Assembly: GCF_014204915.1 (NCBI RefSeq)
Contig: NZ_JACHMH010000001.1
Location: 5,047,501 to 5,111,500 of the forward strand
Length of the DNA: 64,000 nt
DNA from: Crossiella cryophila
GTDB lineage: Bacteria > Actinomycetota > Actinomycetes > Mycobacteriales > Pseudonocardiaceae
Direction: 5' to 3'
Numbering within the stretch: the first letter of the stretch is position 1; each line of letters starts with the position of its first letter. This document shows positions 1 through 8,615 of the stretch, one piece after another. The position numbers and the translations under genes are program-made. The notes beneath the pieces were generated by a model. It was not told where the DNA came from, did not search any database, and worked only from the letters and a program-made list of their open reading frames with translations.

Positions 1-961
1 CACCGACCCGTCATCGGCCACCAGTTGCGGCCGGCCGGGCCGTCCGTCCAGTGCGGGCAGTTCGGCCAGGAAGGTCGAGCCCTGCCACACCGCGGCCGGA
101 CCGTCCACCCGCTCCCCGGCGATCAGCCCGTCGCGGTTGATGCCCTCGGCGGTGCGCCCGCGCTCGGGGTAGACCACCTTGCCGCCGCGGGAATCCCAGA
201 CGTAGGACTGGGCCGGGGCGGCGTAGCCCTGGCCGACCACCAGGCCGTCGCTGATCGCCCGGCCCACCACGGCCCCGGCCGGCTCCGGCAGCCGGGTGGT
301 CACGCCATCGCGCCAGACGAAGACCTCGTAACCGCCGCTGACCAGCACGGACCCGTCCTCGTCCACGTCCTCCGCGGTCGGGTGGCTCGCCTCCGGCACA
401 TCGAGCACCCGCGGCCCGGCCCCGGTGGAGAGGGCCTCCCACAGCACCACCACGTTCCGGTTGTCCGAGCTGCGCCGGGCCGAGGCGACCACGTCACCGC
501 GGTTGTTGATCGCGGCCCCGCTCGCATGGGTCAGCCCGGCCGGGATCGGCAGCGCGTGGTAGGCGCCGGCCCTGGAGAGCGTGAACACCTGCCGCGCCCC
601 GGTCGCGGTGTTCATCCCGTCCACCAGGATCGTCCCGGCGCGGTTCTCGTCCCGGGGGAACACCCAGTTCACCCCGGCGGGCGGGGCCAGTCGCTCCGGG
701 ACCCCGCCGGTCCAGCGCAGCAGGGTGATGTCGCCGCTGTTGGGGGCGTAGTAGCCGGAGTAGCCGCCCAGCCCGTCCACCCCGGTGACGCTGGCGTACT
801 GCGGATCAAGCCCGGCAGGCGCGGCCACCGCCTGCGCCTGCCAGGTGCAGGCCGGGCTCGGCTTTGCTGCCGCCGAAGCGGGTGCCGCGAGTCCGGTGCT
901 GACAACAGTGCCGATGAGTGCCGCGACCGTGGCCGCGCGCGCCAAGGAAACGCCTGACATG
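1..961 (-). CDS. Secreted protein of unknown function, 3' end beyond the window
   Basis: The open frame starts at ATG 961 behind a good ribosome-binding site (GAGGGGGAAC) and runs off the left edge, so only about 320 N-terminal residues are seen. Residues 1-30 form a signal peptide (MSGVSLARAATVAALIGTVV, then an A-P-A-S-A-A cleavage region). The mature part has repeated short beta-rich blocks of the type INNRGDVV, DEDGSVLV, ISDGLVVG and INRDGLIAGE, as in HAF-repeat or propeller-like extracellular proteins. I recognise no catalytic motif. It is probably exported and monocistronic, reading away from the repeat-rich gap at 962-1214. Function unknown. Confidence 0.75.
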
Positions 962-1078
962 CGTTGTTCCCCCTCAGAAACCCCAGGTTGAAACCCCATT
1001 CTGCAACGTTGTAAAGCCCCGGTGCCACCAAGTGACTGCATCTGGCCTAACGCCCACCAGATCCCAACACCCCCTCCC

Positions 1079-1205
1079 GCCGTGTTGGCCGATGTCGTAC
1101 CCAGTGTTGGCCGAACTGGTACGCCATCCGGCCAACACACCGCCCACAACGGCCAAGACACCGTCCAGTTCGGCCAACACACCGTACGAGAACGGCCAAC
1201 ACGGT
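1079..1205. repeat. Cluster of about six 22-bp repeats, mixed orientation
   Basis: Six units of the family GTACGACAACGGCCAACAC plus three variable bases. Inverted units are 1079-1100 and 1101-1122; direct, more degenerate units are 1123-1141, about 1142-1162, 1163-1183 and 1184-1205. The core GGCCAACAC is best conserved. The cluster lies in the gap between the epimerase gene end and the upstream side of the secreted-protein gene. The same family recurs at 7554-7789 and 19200-19265. Function unknown. Confidence 0.85.
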
Positions 1206-1214
1206 GGCGGGGGC

Positions 1215-1784
1215 TTAGTCGGTGTACTCCAGCAGCAGGCCCTGGGCGCGGACCTCGGCCAGGGTGGGGGCGGCCGCGTCCTTGGCCGAGATCAGCGGGA
1301 ACTCGTCGAAGCCCCAGGGCAGGTTCAGTTCCGGGTCCAGCGGGTTGATGTCGATCTGGGTGCCGGGCACGTGCGCGGTGCCGAGCACGTAGCTGATGCA
1401 GGTGTCATCGGTCAGGCTGAGGAAGCCGTGGCCGAAGCCCTCCGGGATGTAGAGCGCGGTGCCCCCGGCCGCGGTCAGCTCGGTGACCACGTACTTGCCG
1501 TAGGCGGGCGAGCCCAGCCGCAGGTCGACCATGATGTCCCGCAGCGCGCCACGCACACAGGTGACGTACTTGGCCTGGCCAGGCGGGTTGCGCACCCCGT
1601 GCAGGCCACGCAGCGTGTTCCGGCGCGACACCGAGTAGTTGATCTGTGCCGGGCGGAACGGCCTGCCGATCTCCTCGGACAGCGCCTCGGTGCGCAGGTT
1701 CTCGAAGAAGCTGCCGCGCTCGTCCGCGATCGGCTCCGGGGTGATGACCAGTGCCCCGGGCAACTCGGTGTGGTGGAACTTCAT
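1215..1784 (-). CDS. dTDP-4-dehydrorhamnose 3,5-epimerase family protein (RmlC-like)
   Basis: A 189-residue RmlC-type cupin that would epimerise C3 and/or C5 of a dTDP-4-keto-6-deoxyhexose during deoxysugar biosynthesis. Visible family marks are DERGSF at 21-26, the catalytic-base region RGLHG with His62, Lys72, and IPEGFGHGFL near 113-122. The HGV and NPLDPEL motifs resemble antibiotic-sugar epimerases more than cell-wall RmlC, but substrate and 3- versus 3,5-specificity cannot be read. No other dTDP-sugar gene is adjacent; the nearest possible partner is the glycosyltransferase at 15968. Size and start agree with the family. Confidence 0.85.
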   Translation of the reverse strand: MKFHHTELPGALVITPEPIADERGSFFENLRTEALSEEIGRPFRPAQINYSVSRRNTLRGLHGVRNPPGQAKYVTCVRGALRDIMVDLRLGSPAYGKYVVTELTAAGGTALYIPEGFGHGFLSLTDDTCISYVLGTAHVPGTQIDINPLDPELNLPWGFDEFPLISAKDAAAPTLAEVRAQGLLLEYTD

Positions 1785-1910
1785 TCGCCCTCCTCAGCGG
1801 CGTTCTCCGCGCTCAGCCGGAGCGCGTACCCGGTGCTCGGCACACCGGTGTAGACGATCATCACCCCGCCCGGACCGGGAAAAACGCCGACCCGGCGATA
1901 GGCTCTTCGG

Positions 1911-3401
1911 ATGAATCTCACGGATCGAGTGACCGCCGCGGTGGCCAACCCACTGACCCACGACCACTTCGATCCGCACGCCGAGCTGACCGAGGTCCTT
2001 GAGGGCATCGGCATGACCCCGGCCGACACCGGCGGCCAGGTCACCTTCCTCGGCGCGGACCCGGTGGTGCCCAGCCCGCTGCGCCTGGGTGGCGCGGCCG
2101 CGATCGCGCTGGCCGCCAAGTCCGCCGCGGTAGCCAAGCTGTGGCGGCTGCGCGGTGGCGAGGGCCAGGACATCACCGTCGACCTGCGCACCGCCCCGCA
2201 CCGGTTGTGCCCGTTCTACGACGGCAAGTGGGAGCTGCTCAACGGCTACCCCGGCACCGCGGCCAGCAACACCAGCCCCGCCTTCGGTTTCCAGTTCTAC
2301 CGGACCGCCGACAACCGCTGGGTGATGCCGCTCAACCCGTACCCCAAGATCAAGGTCGCCGCCCAGCGACTGCTCGGCGTGCCCGACGACACCGAGGCCG
2401 TCACCAAGGCGATCAGCCAGTGGCGCGCCGCCGACCTGGAAGAAGCCGCGGTCGAGGCGGGCGTGGTGCTGCCCATGCTGCGCTCCACCACCGAATTCCT
2501 GGCCACCCAGCACTACCGCGAGGCCCTGGCCGACCTGCCGCTGATCGAGATCACCCGGATCGGCGACAGCGCCCCGGAACCCTTGCCGCCCACCGCGTCC
2601 GACCCCCTCGACGGCGTCCGCGCGCTGGGCATGGGCCACGTGATCGCCGGTGCGGGCGCGGGCCGCTCACTCGCCCTGCACGGCGCCGACGTGCTCAACA
2701 TCTGGCGCCCAGGCGAACTCGAACACGACACCACCTACCTCACCGCGAACGTGGGCACCCGCTCCGCCACCATCAACCCCTATGCCGCCGAGGGCCACGA
2801 CCGCCTCCGCGACCTGCTCGCGCAGTCCGACGTCTTCTACGCCAACCGCCGCCCCGGCTACCTCGACCAGATCGGCCTGTCCGCCGAACAGGCCGCCGCG
2901 ATCCGGCCCGGCATCATCCACGTCACCGCCTCGCTCAACGGCCGGCGCGGCCCGTGGGCCGACCGGGTCGGCTTCGACCAGACCGCGGGCAGCCTGGTCG
3001 GCATGATGGACCTGGAAGGCGACGGCGAAACCCCCGCGCTGCCACCGATCCTGGTGGTCAACGACTACATCGTGTCCTGGCTGATGGCCGCGGGCGCCAC
3101 CGAGGCCCTCGCCCGCCGCGCCCGCGACGGCGGCAGCTACCGGGTGCACGTCTCGCTCACCAGGGTCGCGCTGTGGATCCTCGGCATGGGCATCTTTGAT
3201 CGGGAGTACGCGCATTCCGTTGCCGGACAAGGCGATCAGCACGCCTACCTGGACCCGGAGACCTTCACCGCGGACACCCCGCTCGGCCACTACCAGGGCG
3301 TCACCGACCAGGTCCTGATGTCGGCCACCCCCGGCCGCTACCGCACCGTGCTGGTGCCCCGCGGCTCCTCCCGCGCGGAATGGCTGCCCAGGGACCGATG
3401 A
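1911..3401 (+). CDS. CaiB/BaiF family (class III) CoA-transferase
   Basis: 496 residues matching class III CoA-transferases, which move CoA between carboxylic acids. The N-terminal part has WRLRGGEGQDITVDLR near residues 78-93, and the second half has a partial internal repeat of the fold (GAGRSLALHGADVLNIWRPG, later GIIHVTASLNG and RGPWADRVGFDQ), typical of this family. I could not place the canonical catalytic Asp with confidence, so activity is unproven. The ATG at 1911 has no clear ribosome-binding site but a TAGGCT -10-like hexamer at 1896-1901, suggesting a leaderless or near-leaderless transcript. Divergent from the epimerase gene. Confidence 0.8.
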   Translation: MNLTDRVTAAVANPLTHDHFDPHAELTEVLEGIGMTPADTGGQVTFLGADPVVPSPLRLGGAAAIALAAKSAAVAKLWRLRGGEGQDITVDLRTAPHRLCPFYDGKWELLNGYPGTAASNTSPAFGFQFYRTADNRWVMPLNPYPKIKVAAQRLLGVPDDTEAVTKAISQWRAADLEEAAVEAGVVLPMLRSTTEFLATQHYREALADLPLIEITRIGDSAPEPLPPTASDPLDGVRALGMGHVIAGAGAGRSLALHGADVLNIWRPGELEHDTTYLTANVGTRSATINPYAAEGHDRLRDLLAQSDVFYANRRPGYLDQIGLSAEQAAAIRPGIIHVTASLNGRRGPWADRVGFDQTAGSLVGMMDLEGDGETPALPPILVVNDYIVSWLMAAGATEALARRARDGGSYRVHVSLTRVALWILGMGIFDREYAHSVAGQGDQHAYLDPETFTADTPLGHYQGVTDQVLMSATPGRYRTVLVPRGSSRAEWLPRDR

Positions 3402-3463
3402 GTTCCGGCCGCGGTCCGAGTCAGACCCCATGACAACCGCAACACGAGCAGAGGAGCGGAACC

Positions 3464-4060
3464 ATGGCCAAGGTGATCCTCGGCGCGAGCATGTCGCTGG
3501 ACGGGTACGTCTCCGGACCGGAGGAGAGCGGCTTCGACAAGCTGTTCCAGTGGTACGAGAACGGTGACGTCACCATCGAGACCAGGCACCCCACGCTGAC
3601 CTTCAAGCTGACCGAGACCAGTGCGGCGCACTTCCGGAGCATGCTGGACAACACCGGTGCGCTGCTGGTCGGCCGCCGCCTGTTCGACATCACCGACGGC
3701 TGGGGCGGCGAGCACCCGCTGGGCGTTCGCACGGTGGTGCTCACGCACAAGGTCCCGGACGGCTGGGAACAGGACGGCGAGCACTTCGTCTTTGTCACCG
3801 AGGGCATCGAGGCCGCGGTGGCCAAGGCCAGGGAGATCGCGGGGGAGAAGCTGGTCGGCGTGTCCGCAGGCATCACCGGCGGGCAGGCCCTGGACGCGGG
3901 TTTGGTGGACGAGGTGTGGATCGACCTGGTGCCGGTGGTGCTGGGCGCCGGGGTGCCGTTCTTCGCCTCGCTGGCCGGTGCGCCGGTGAGCCTGGAGGGG
4001 CCGATCTCCACCGAACAGGGCAACGCGGTCACGCACTTGAAGTACCGGGTGGTGCGCTGA
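3464..4060 (+). CDS. Dihydrofolate reductase family protein (RibD C-terminal fold)
   Basis: 198 residues with the marks of small actinobacterial RibD_C/DHFR-like reductases: MAKVILGASMSLDGYVSG at the N-terminus, LLVGRRLFD near 67, and GAGVPFF close to the C-terminus. Such proteins bind NADPH; most solo members have no known substrate and are not true folate enzymes. The ribosome-binding site GAGGAGCGG precedes ATG 3464. It follows the CoA-transferase gene by 62 bp on the same strand and may be co-transcribed. Confidence 0.85.
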   Translation: MAKVILGASMSLDGYVSGPEESGFDKLFQWYENGDVTIETRHPTLTFKLTETSAAHFRSMLDNTGALLVGRRLFDITDGWGGEHPLGVRTVVLTHKVPDGWEQDGEHFVFVTEGIEAAVAKAREIAGEKLVGVSAGITGGQALDAGLVDEVWIDLVPVVLGAGVPFFASLAGAPVSLEGPISTEQGNAVTHLKYRVVR

Positions 4061-4097
4061 CGGGTAGTCTCTTCGCACCTCGGTGACGGGAGGCCCC

Positions 4098-4913
4098 ATG
4101 GAACTCCAGGACGTCCACGTGCCAACCGTGCTCGGCCACCTGCGGGTGCGCCGGGCCGGTAGTGGGCCCGCACTGCTGTTCTGGCCCAGTCTGCTGATGG
4201 ACAGTGCACTGTGGACGGCCCAGGCCGAGTACTTCGCCGGGTCGCGGCAGGTGCTGCTGGTCGACCCGCCGGGACACGGCGGCAGCGAGCCGCTGGGCCG
4301 GGAGTTCACCTTCGAGGAGTGCGCCACCTGCGTCCGCCAGATCCTGGACCACTTGGGCCTGGACCAGGTGGACTTCGTCGGCAACTCCTGGGGCGGCATG
4401 ATCGGCGGCACCTTCGCCGCCCGCCACCCCGACCGGGTCGGCGCCGCGATCCTGATGAACTGCACCGCCTCACCCGCCGGCCGCCGCCAGCGCCTGGAGT
4501 ACGGCCTGCTCACCCGGGTGGCCCGGCTGCTCGGCGGCGTCCGCGCACCCCTGGTCCCCTCGGTGCTGAAGGCCTTCCTCGGCCCGACCTCGATGCGCAC
4601 CCGCCCACACGCCGTAGCCGCCATCCGCGCCGCCCTGACCAGGATCAACGTCCACTCGGTGACCTGGGCGGTGACCAGCGTGGTCCCCCGCCGACCGGAC
4701 CAGCGCGGCCTGTTCGGCCTCATCCGCACCCCGGTACTGGTGGTCGCGGGCGTGGAGGACCAGACCTTCCCGGTAGCCGAGACCAGAGCCATGGCCGACG
4801 CCATCCCCAACGCCCGCTTCATGGTCCTGGACAACGCGGCTCACCTGGCCGCCCTGGAAGTCCCCGAAACAGTGAACACCCTCATCGACGGCTTCCTACG
4901 GGCCCAAACCTAA
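4098..4913 (+). CDS. Alpha/beta-fold hydrolase
   Basis: 271 residues of the alpha/beta-hydrolase fold. The catalytic elements are visible: nucleophile elbow GNSWGG (Ser), Asp in AGVEDQTF and His in DNAAHLAAL. DPPGHGGS is the usual oxyanion-side loop. ATG 4098 is preferred because CGGGAGG lies just upstream (4087-4093); an in-frame GTG at 4083 is also possible. Substrate unknown. It sits 37 bp after the RibD-like gene, so the two could be co-transcribed. Confidence 0.85.
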   Translation: MELQDVHVPTVLGHLRVRRAGSGPALLFWPSLLMDSALWTAQAEYFAGSRQVLLVDPPGHGGSEPLGREFTFEECATCVRQILDHLGLDQVDFVGNSWGGMIGGTFAARHPDRVGAAILMNCTASPAGRRQRLEYGLLTRVARLLGGVRAPLVPSVLKAFLGPTSMRTRPHAVAAIRAALTRINVHSVTWAVTSVVPRRPDQRGLFGLIRTPVLVVAGVEDQTFPVAETRAMADAIPNARFMVLDNAAHLAALEVPETVNTLIDGFLRAQT

Positions 4914-4953
4914 CCCCAAGCCCACCCACCAACCCACTCCGCCAAACCTCACC

Positions 4954-5007
4954 CAACCGGTACACAGAACCACCCCCCAACCGGTACAGCGAACCGGCTG
5001 TACCGGG
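4954..5007. promoter_or_regulatory. Probable MocR operator and leaderless promoter
   Basis: Two direct copies of CAACCGGTACA lie at 4954-4964 and 4978-4988, 24 bp apart. The second is also the left arm of a dyad: CCGGTACAG (4981-4989), 8 bp, CTGTACCGG (4998-5006). Two direct repeats plus an inverted half site is the arrangement known for MocR-family operators. A TAACGT -10 hexamer follows at 5010-5015, seven bases before the GTG at 5023, consistent with leaderless transcription. The regulator would be the MocR protein at 5474-6853. Confidence 0.7.
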
Positions 5008-5022
5008 CCTAACGTTGCCGGT

Positions 5023-5481
5023 GTGACTCAGCGAATCCAACTCAGCCCCGGCATCCCCGTCGCCTACAAGGCCCTGATCGACATCAACAACCAGGTCGCC
5101 GAAGCGGGCCGCGCCGCCGGCCTTGACCCCAAACTGCTCGAACTGGTCAAGATCCGCGCCTCCCAGATCAACGGCTGCGCCTTCTGCATCGACATGCACA
5201 CCAAGGACACCCTCAAGGCGGGCGAGAGCCAGCGCCGCATCTTCCTGCTCAACGCCTGGCGCGAAACCCAGCTCTACACCGACCAGGAACGCGTTGCGCT
5301 GGAACTGACCGAAGAGGTCACCCGCCTGTCCGAGACCCGCGACGTCCCCGACGAGCTGTACCAGCGCGCCACCGAACTGCTCACCCCCGACCAGTACAAG
5401 GCGGTGATGTGGATGATCGTGGTGATCAACGCCTTCAACCGCCTGGCCGTACCCAGTCACGCCAAACTCCCACATGCGTGA
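5023..5481 (+). CDS. Carboxymuconolactone decarboxylase / AhpD-like protein
   Basis: 152-residue AhpD-fold protein with the redox motif CxxCxxxH: Cys52, Cys55 and His59 in NGCAFCIDMH. AhpD-like proteins reduce or detoxify peroxides or act as small thiol-disulfide enzymes in the cytoplasm. The start is GTG 5023, apparently without leader. The gene overlaps the next one, a MocR regulator, by 8 bp, an arrangement typical of a regulator controlling its own operon. Lack of a specific partner prevents a sharper call. Confidence 0.85.
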   Translation: MTQRIQLSPGIPVAYKALIDINNQVAEAGRAAGLDPKLLELVKIRASQINGCAFCIDMHTKDTLKAGESQRRIFLLNAWRETQLYTDQERVALELTEEVTRLSETRDVPDELYQRATELLTPDQYKAVMWMIVVINAFNRLAVPSHAKLPHA

Positions 5482-6853
5482 CCCAGGCATAGACCTGCAC
5501 CTGGGCGGCATCCGCCGAACCCCAGGCGGAGTAGGCCGTTCCCTGGAAGAAGCGCTGCGCGAGGCGGTCCGCACCGGCCGCCTCGCCCCCGGCGCCCGCC
5601 TCCCCGGCACCCGCCGCCTGGCCACGGACCTGGGGCTGGCCAGGGGAACCGTGGTCCAGGTCTACACCCAACTCATCGCCGAAGGCTGGCTGGTAGGCAA
5701 CGCAGGCTCCAGCACCCGCGTAGCCCCCGCCACCACTCCCCAGCCTGCCACCACATCCCCCTCCCCACCCTCCACTTTGGACCTGAGCCCCGGCCGCCCC
5801 GACATCAGCACCTTCCCCCGCACAGCCTGGACAGCCAGCATCCGCCGAACCCTGTCCACAGCGGACCGAATCGACTTCGACTACGGCAACCCCGCAGGCC
5901 ACCCCGCCCTACGAGCAGCCATAGCCGACTACGTAGCCCGAACCCGAGGCGTCCAAGCCACCCCCGACGCAGTAGTGATCACCTGCGGCTTCAGCCACGC
6001 CCTGGCCGCCCTCGCCCACGTCTTCCACGACCAGGCCATCACCACAATCGCCACCGAAAACCCCAACCTCCCCCTGCATCGAGACTGGCTAACCGCAGCA
6101 GGCCTGACCACCACGCCCCTCACCGTAGACACCTGCGGCGCCAACCCCGCAGACCTGTCAACCGAGGCCCGAGCCGCCCTGCTGACCCCAAACCACCAGT
6201 TCCCCCAGGGCTACGTGCTGTCCCCACCCCGCCGAAAGTCCTTTGTAGACTGGGCCACTCGCGTAGACGGCTACCTGATCGAAGACGACTACGACGGCGA
6301 ATTCCGCTACGACCAACGCCCCGTAGGCGCCCTGCAGGCCCTGGCTCCCGACCGAGTGATTTTCGCAGGCAGCACCAGCAAAACCATGGCCCCCGGAGTC
6401 CGCATAGGCTGGCTGGTCCTACCCCCCGCCCTACGAAACCCCGTCCGCACCAAACTCTTCGCCCTTGGCGCCACAGTCCCGTCCCTGGACCAGTTGGCCC
6501 TGGCCGACCTCATCACCCACGGCGACTACGACCGCCACATCCGCCGAGCCCGCCTGTCATACCGCAGACGCCGCAACGAACTGGTCACCGCCATCGAGTC
6601 CACCACAAAACTGACAGTCCGCGGCATCCCAGCCGGACTACAAGCGTTGCTTCCCCTGGATTCGATCGAGCAGGAGACCCAACTCGTCGCGAAGGCCCGC
6701 GCCAAGGGGCTACTCCTGCAAGGGATGCACGCGTTCGGGTACTGGCACGACCAGACCCCAAACCCCGGCGCGGCCTTGGTCCTGGGCTTCGCAACGCCAG
6801 CCCCACACGCCTGGCGCCGCACCTTGCAGACACTCCTCGACACCTTGGACTGA
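5474..6853 (+). CDS. MocR/PdxR-type regulator (GntR HTH fused to aminotransferase fold)
   Basis: 459 residues. A GntR-type winged helix at about 12-80 (SLEEALREAVRTGRLAPGAR, PGTRRLATDLGL) is joined to a class I aminotransferase-like domain from about 100 to the end. The PLP-binding lysine is Lys303 in GSTSKTMAPG, and EDDYDGEFRYD is the usual family motif. MocR proteins sense PLP or PLP-amino acid adducts and bind direct-repeat operators. It overlaps the AhpD-like gene by 8 bp and probably controls the operator at 4954-5007. Codon use in the second half includes more A-ending codons than neighbouring genes. Confidence 0.88.
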   Translation: MRDPGIDLHLGGIRRTPGGVGRSLEEALREAVRTGRLAPGARLPGTRRLATDLGLARGTVVQVYTQLIAEGWLVGNAGSSTRVAPATTPQPATTSPSPPSTLDLSPGRPDISTFPRTAWTASIRRTLSTADRIDFDYGNPAGHPALRAAIADYVARTRGVQATPDAVVITCGFSHALAALAHVFHDQAITTIATENPNLPLHRDWLTAAGLTTTPLTVDTCGANPADLSTEARAALLTPNHQFPQGYVLSPPRRKSFVDWATRVDGYLIEDDYDGEFRYDQRPVGALQALAPDRVIFAGSTSKTMAPGVRIGWLVLPPALRNPVRTKLFALGATVPSLDQLALADLITHGDYDRHIRRARLSYRRRRNELVTAIESTTKLTVRGIPAGLQALLPLDSIEQETQLVAKARAKGLLLQGMHAFGYWHDQTPNPGAALVLGFATPAPHAWRRTLQTLLDTLD

Positions 6854-6936
6854 CCCCCAACGCCATAGGTGCCTGCAACCGCAGGGCGAAGCCCGCGTAC
6901 AGGCAGCGGGGCCGGCTTTTCGAAAACCCAATCCGA

Positions 6937-7090
6937 GCGGTTCCCCCATCCCCGTCAACCTGGAGAGGACACACCACATCCCGGCAAGCGGCCGCTGCAA
7001 CCTGCCGCCGCCAATACTGCCCAACGTGACGGCGGTCGCTTGCCGGGATGTGGTTTGGTATCGGAAGGTTGACGGGGATGGGGGAACCGC
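6937..7090. repeat. Nested inverted repeat 1
   Basis: Outer arms of 25 bp are perfect complements (6937-6961 and 7066-7090; GCGGTTCCCCCATCCCC is the left start). Inner arms of 18 bp are also perfect (6973-6990 with 7037-7054; ACCACATCCCGGCAAGCG). The two unpaired strands between the stems are both 11 nt, giving a symmetric internal loop, and the apex of 46 nt contains a further CCGCCG/CGGCGG pairing. Confidence 0.9.
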
Positions 7091-7143
7091 ACGAGCACTG
7101 CTCTTGCTCTTCGTCTTTGACTTTCCCCCCCATCCTTTGATTC

Positions 7144-7250
7144 CTGCCCGTCCGGCGAGGACGCTCTTGATCGTCGCTCGTGTACCTCAGCAACAGAGGC
7201 CAACAGCGCAAAGATCAAGAGCGGAAAAGATGGCCTCGCCGGCCGGGCAG
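7144..7250. repeat. Nested inverted repeat 2
   Basis: Outer 17-bp arms 7144-7160 and 7234-7250 pair with one mismatch (CTGCCCGTCCGGCGAGG). Inner 10-bp arms GCTCTTGATC / GATCAAGAGC at 7163-7172 and 7213-7222 are perfect. The architecture is the same as in the preceding element, with different sequence. Confidence 0.85.
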
Positions 7251-7340
7251 ACCACCGGAGGGGGGAGGGCAGATCAAACCCCGGGATGAGCAGGTTACGG
7301 GGCGGGGTTTGGGCTGCCGGGGCCGGTTCCAGCGTGGCTC

Positions 7341-7506
7341 CGAGGGCTCGCGTGTTCTCCGCACGGCCTTCCGCAAGCCAACCACACCCCGAGGAGCGGC
7401 CCCCGTCACGTTGGGTGGGCCGGGCGGCGGTTTGTGTTGCAGGGGCCGCTCCTCGGGGCGCGGTCAGCAAGCTCCAGGCCGTACGGAGAACACACGAGAA
7501 CCCTCG
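7341..7506. repeat. Nested inverted repeat 3
   Basis: Outer arms of about 30 bp (7341-7369 with 7476-7506) pair with a few mismatches and a small bulge; the core is TGTTCTCCGCACGGCC. The inner 17-bp arms 7387-7403 and 7442-7458 (CCCCGAGGAGCGGCCCC) are perfect, enclosing a 38-nt apex. The unpaired segments between the stems are again equal, about 17 nt each. Confidence 0.88.
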
Positions 7507-7553
7507 TCGTGGGGGTTTACCCCCAACCCCAACCCAACCCCCGGCCTGCGGCC

Positions 7554-7789
7554 GTACAACAACGGCCAACGACCCGTCCCGCAACGGCCAACACACCGTC
7601 CCAAAACGGCCAACACACGGTACGACAACGGCCAACACGCGCGGAGGGTTGAAACCCACACCCCCCACCCGGCGTGTTGGCCGTTCTTGTACGCCGTGTT
7701 GGCCGTTCCGGACAGCCTCCGGATCACGACCAACCCCCACCCGCCGTACAAGAACAGCCAACGACCCGTACAACAACGGCCAACACTCC
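7554..7789. repeat. Cluster of eight 22-bp repeats
   Basis: Four direct units in exact 22-bp register at 7554, 7576, 7598 and 7620, two inverted units at 7671-7692 and 7693-7713, and two direct units at 7746-7767 and 7768-7789. The best unit reads GTACGACAACGGCCAACAC plus three bases. Same family as the clusters at 1079-1205 and 19200-19265. Confidence 0.9.
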
Positions 7790-7808
7790 GGGCGGGATTT
7801 GCCTGGTC

Positions 7809-8591
7809 TCAAGGCTCCGGCGTATCAATGATGGCGACCGCCCGAGTCCACCCCGCCGATCCCCGATGCACCTTGTGCGGAAAGCAGGAAACCTGGAACC
7901 CCGTAGCAGGCAACGCTTCCAAGTTGTGCAGCTTCTCGATGTGGCAGTACCCGATGTCCCGCCCCGCCTTGTGCCCCTCCCAGATCACCGACGGATCCCC
8001 CTCCGCCGCATACCGCTGCGCCGTATAGACAAACGGTGCATCCCAACTCCAGGCATCCGTCCCCGTCACCCGCACCCCCTGCTCCAGCAGATGCAACGTC
8101 GCCGCCCGCCCGACCCCGCACCCCTTCGACACGTAATCCGGCTCCCCATACCGAACCCCCGCGCTCGTGTTCACCACCACGATCTCCAACGGACTCAACG
8201 TATGCCCGATCCGAGCCAGCTCCGCGTCAATATCCCCAGGCGTCACCACATACCCATCCGGCAGATGCCGGAAGTCCAGCTTCACCCCCGGCTGCAGACA
8301 CCACTCCAGCGGCACCTCGTCAATGGTGATCGCCCGCTGCCCACCGTCCATTGTGGACGCATAGTGATACGGCGCGTCCAGATGGGTGCCGCAGTGGGTG
8401 GTCATCCGCACCCACTCCAGCGCCCAGCCCTCGCCGTCGGGTAGGTCCTCCTTCTTCGCGCCGGGGAAGAAGGAGACGACATCGCCTGCGGTGTCCTGGT
8501 GGTCCAGGTAGGTGATCTCCGGGGTGAAGCCGGGTGGGTCGGAGGCGATGCCGCTCATCAGGGGAACGGAGATGTCGACGAAGGTGCGCAT
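7809..8591 (-). CDS. Cyclase family protein (kynurenine-formamidase-like metal hydrolase)
   Basis: 260 residues with the family metal motif HxGTHxDxPxH: His66, Thr69-His70, Asp72 and His76 in HCGTHLDAPYH. Members (Pfam Cyclase) are Zn or Mn hydrolases or cyclases acting on formamides, lactones or polyketide-like substrates. No tryptophan-degradation gene is nearby, so the substrate is open. The start ATG 8591 agrees with the N-terminal MRTFVDISVPL block typical of the family. It converges with the MocR gene across the palindrome region. Confidence 0.85.
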   Translation of the reverse strand: MRTFVDISVPLMSGIASDPPGFTPEITYLDHQDTAGDVVSFFPGAKKEDLPDGEGWALEWVRMTTHCGTHLDAPYHYASTMDGGQRAITIDEVPLEWCLQPGVKLDFRHLPDGYVVTPGDIDAELARIGHTLSPLEIVVVNTSAGVRYGEPDYVSKGCGVGRAATLHLLEQGVRVTGTDAWSWDAPFVYTAQRYAAEGDPSVIWEGHKAGRDIGYCHIEKLHNLEALPATGFQVSCFPHKVHRGSAGWTRAVAIIDTPEP

Positions 8592-8615
8592 GGGGCCATC
8601 ATGGCCCAGGCGTTG

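Larger units (their letters stand above)
6854..7808. other. 955-bp non-coding region with nested palindromes and repeats
   Basis: This gap separates two convergent genes. Open frames here are short, overlap on both strands and show no codon bias, so I call no gene. It holds three consecutive nested inverted repeats (6937-7090, 7144-7250, 7341-7506) followed by eight 22-bp repeats (7554-7789). A simple terminator would be far smaller. Possibilities are structured RNA, a miniature mobile element or recombination/architecture sites. Confidence 0.7.

Noticed and set aside
7554-7789. CRISPR array
   Set aside because: Units are contiguous at 22 bp without unique spacers, occur in both orientations, and no cas genes are present.
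7026-8028. Several plus-strand frames across the palindrome and repeat region
   Set aside because: They overlap each other and the cyclase gene, encode Arg/Pro-rich low-complexity sequence and are created by the repeats.
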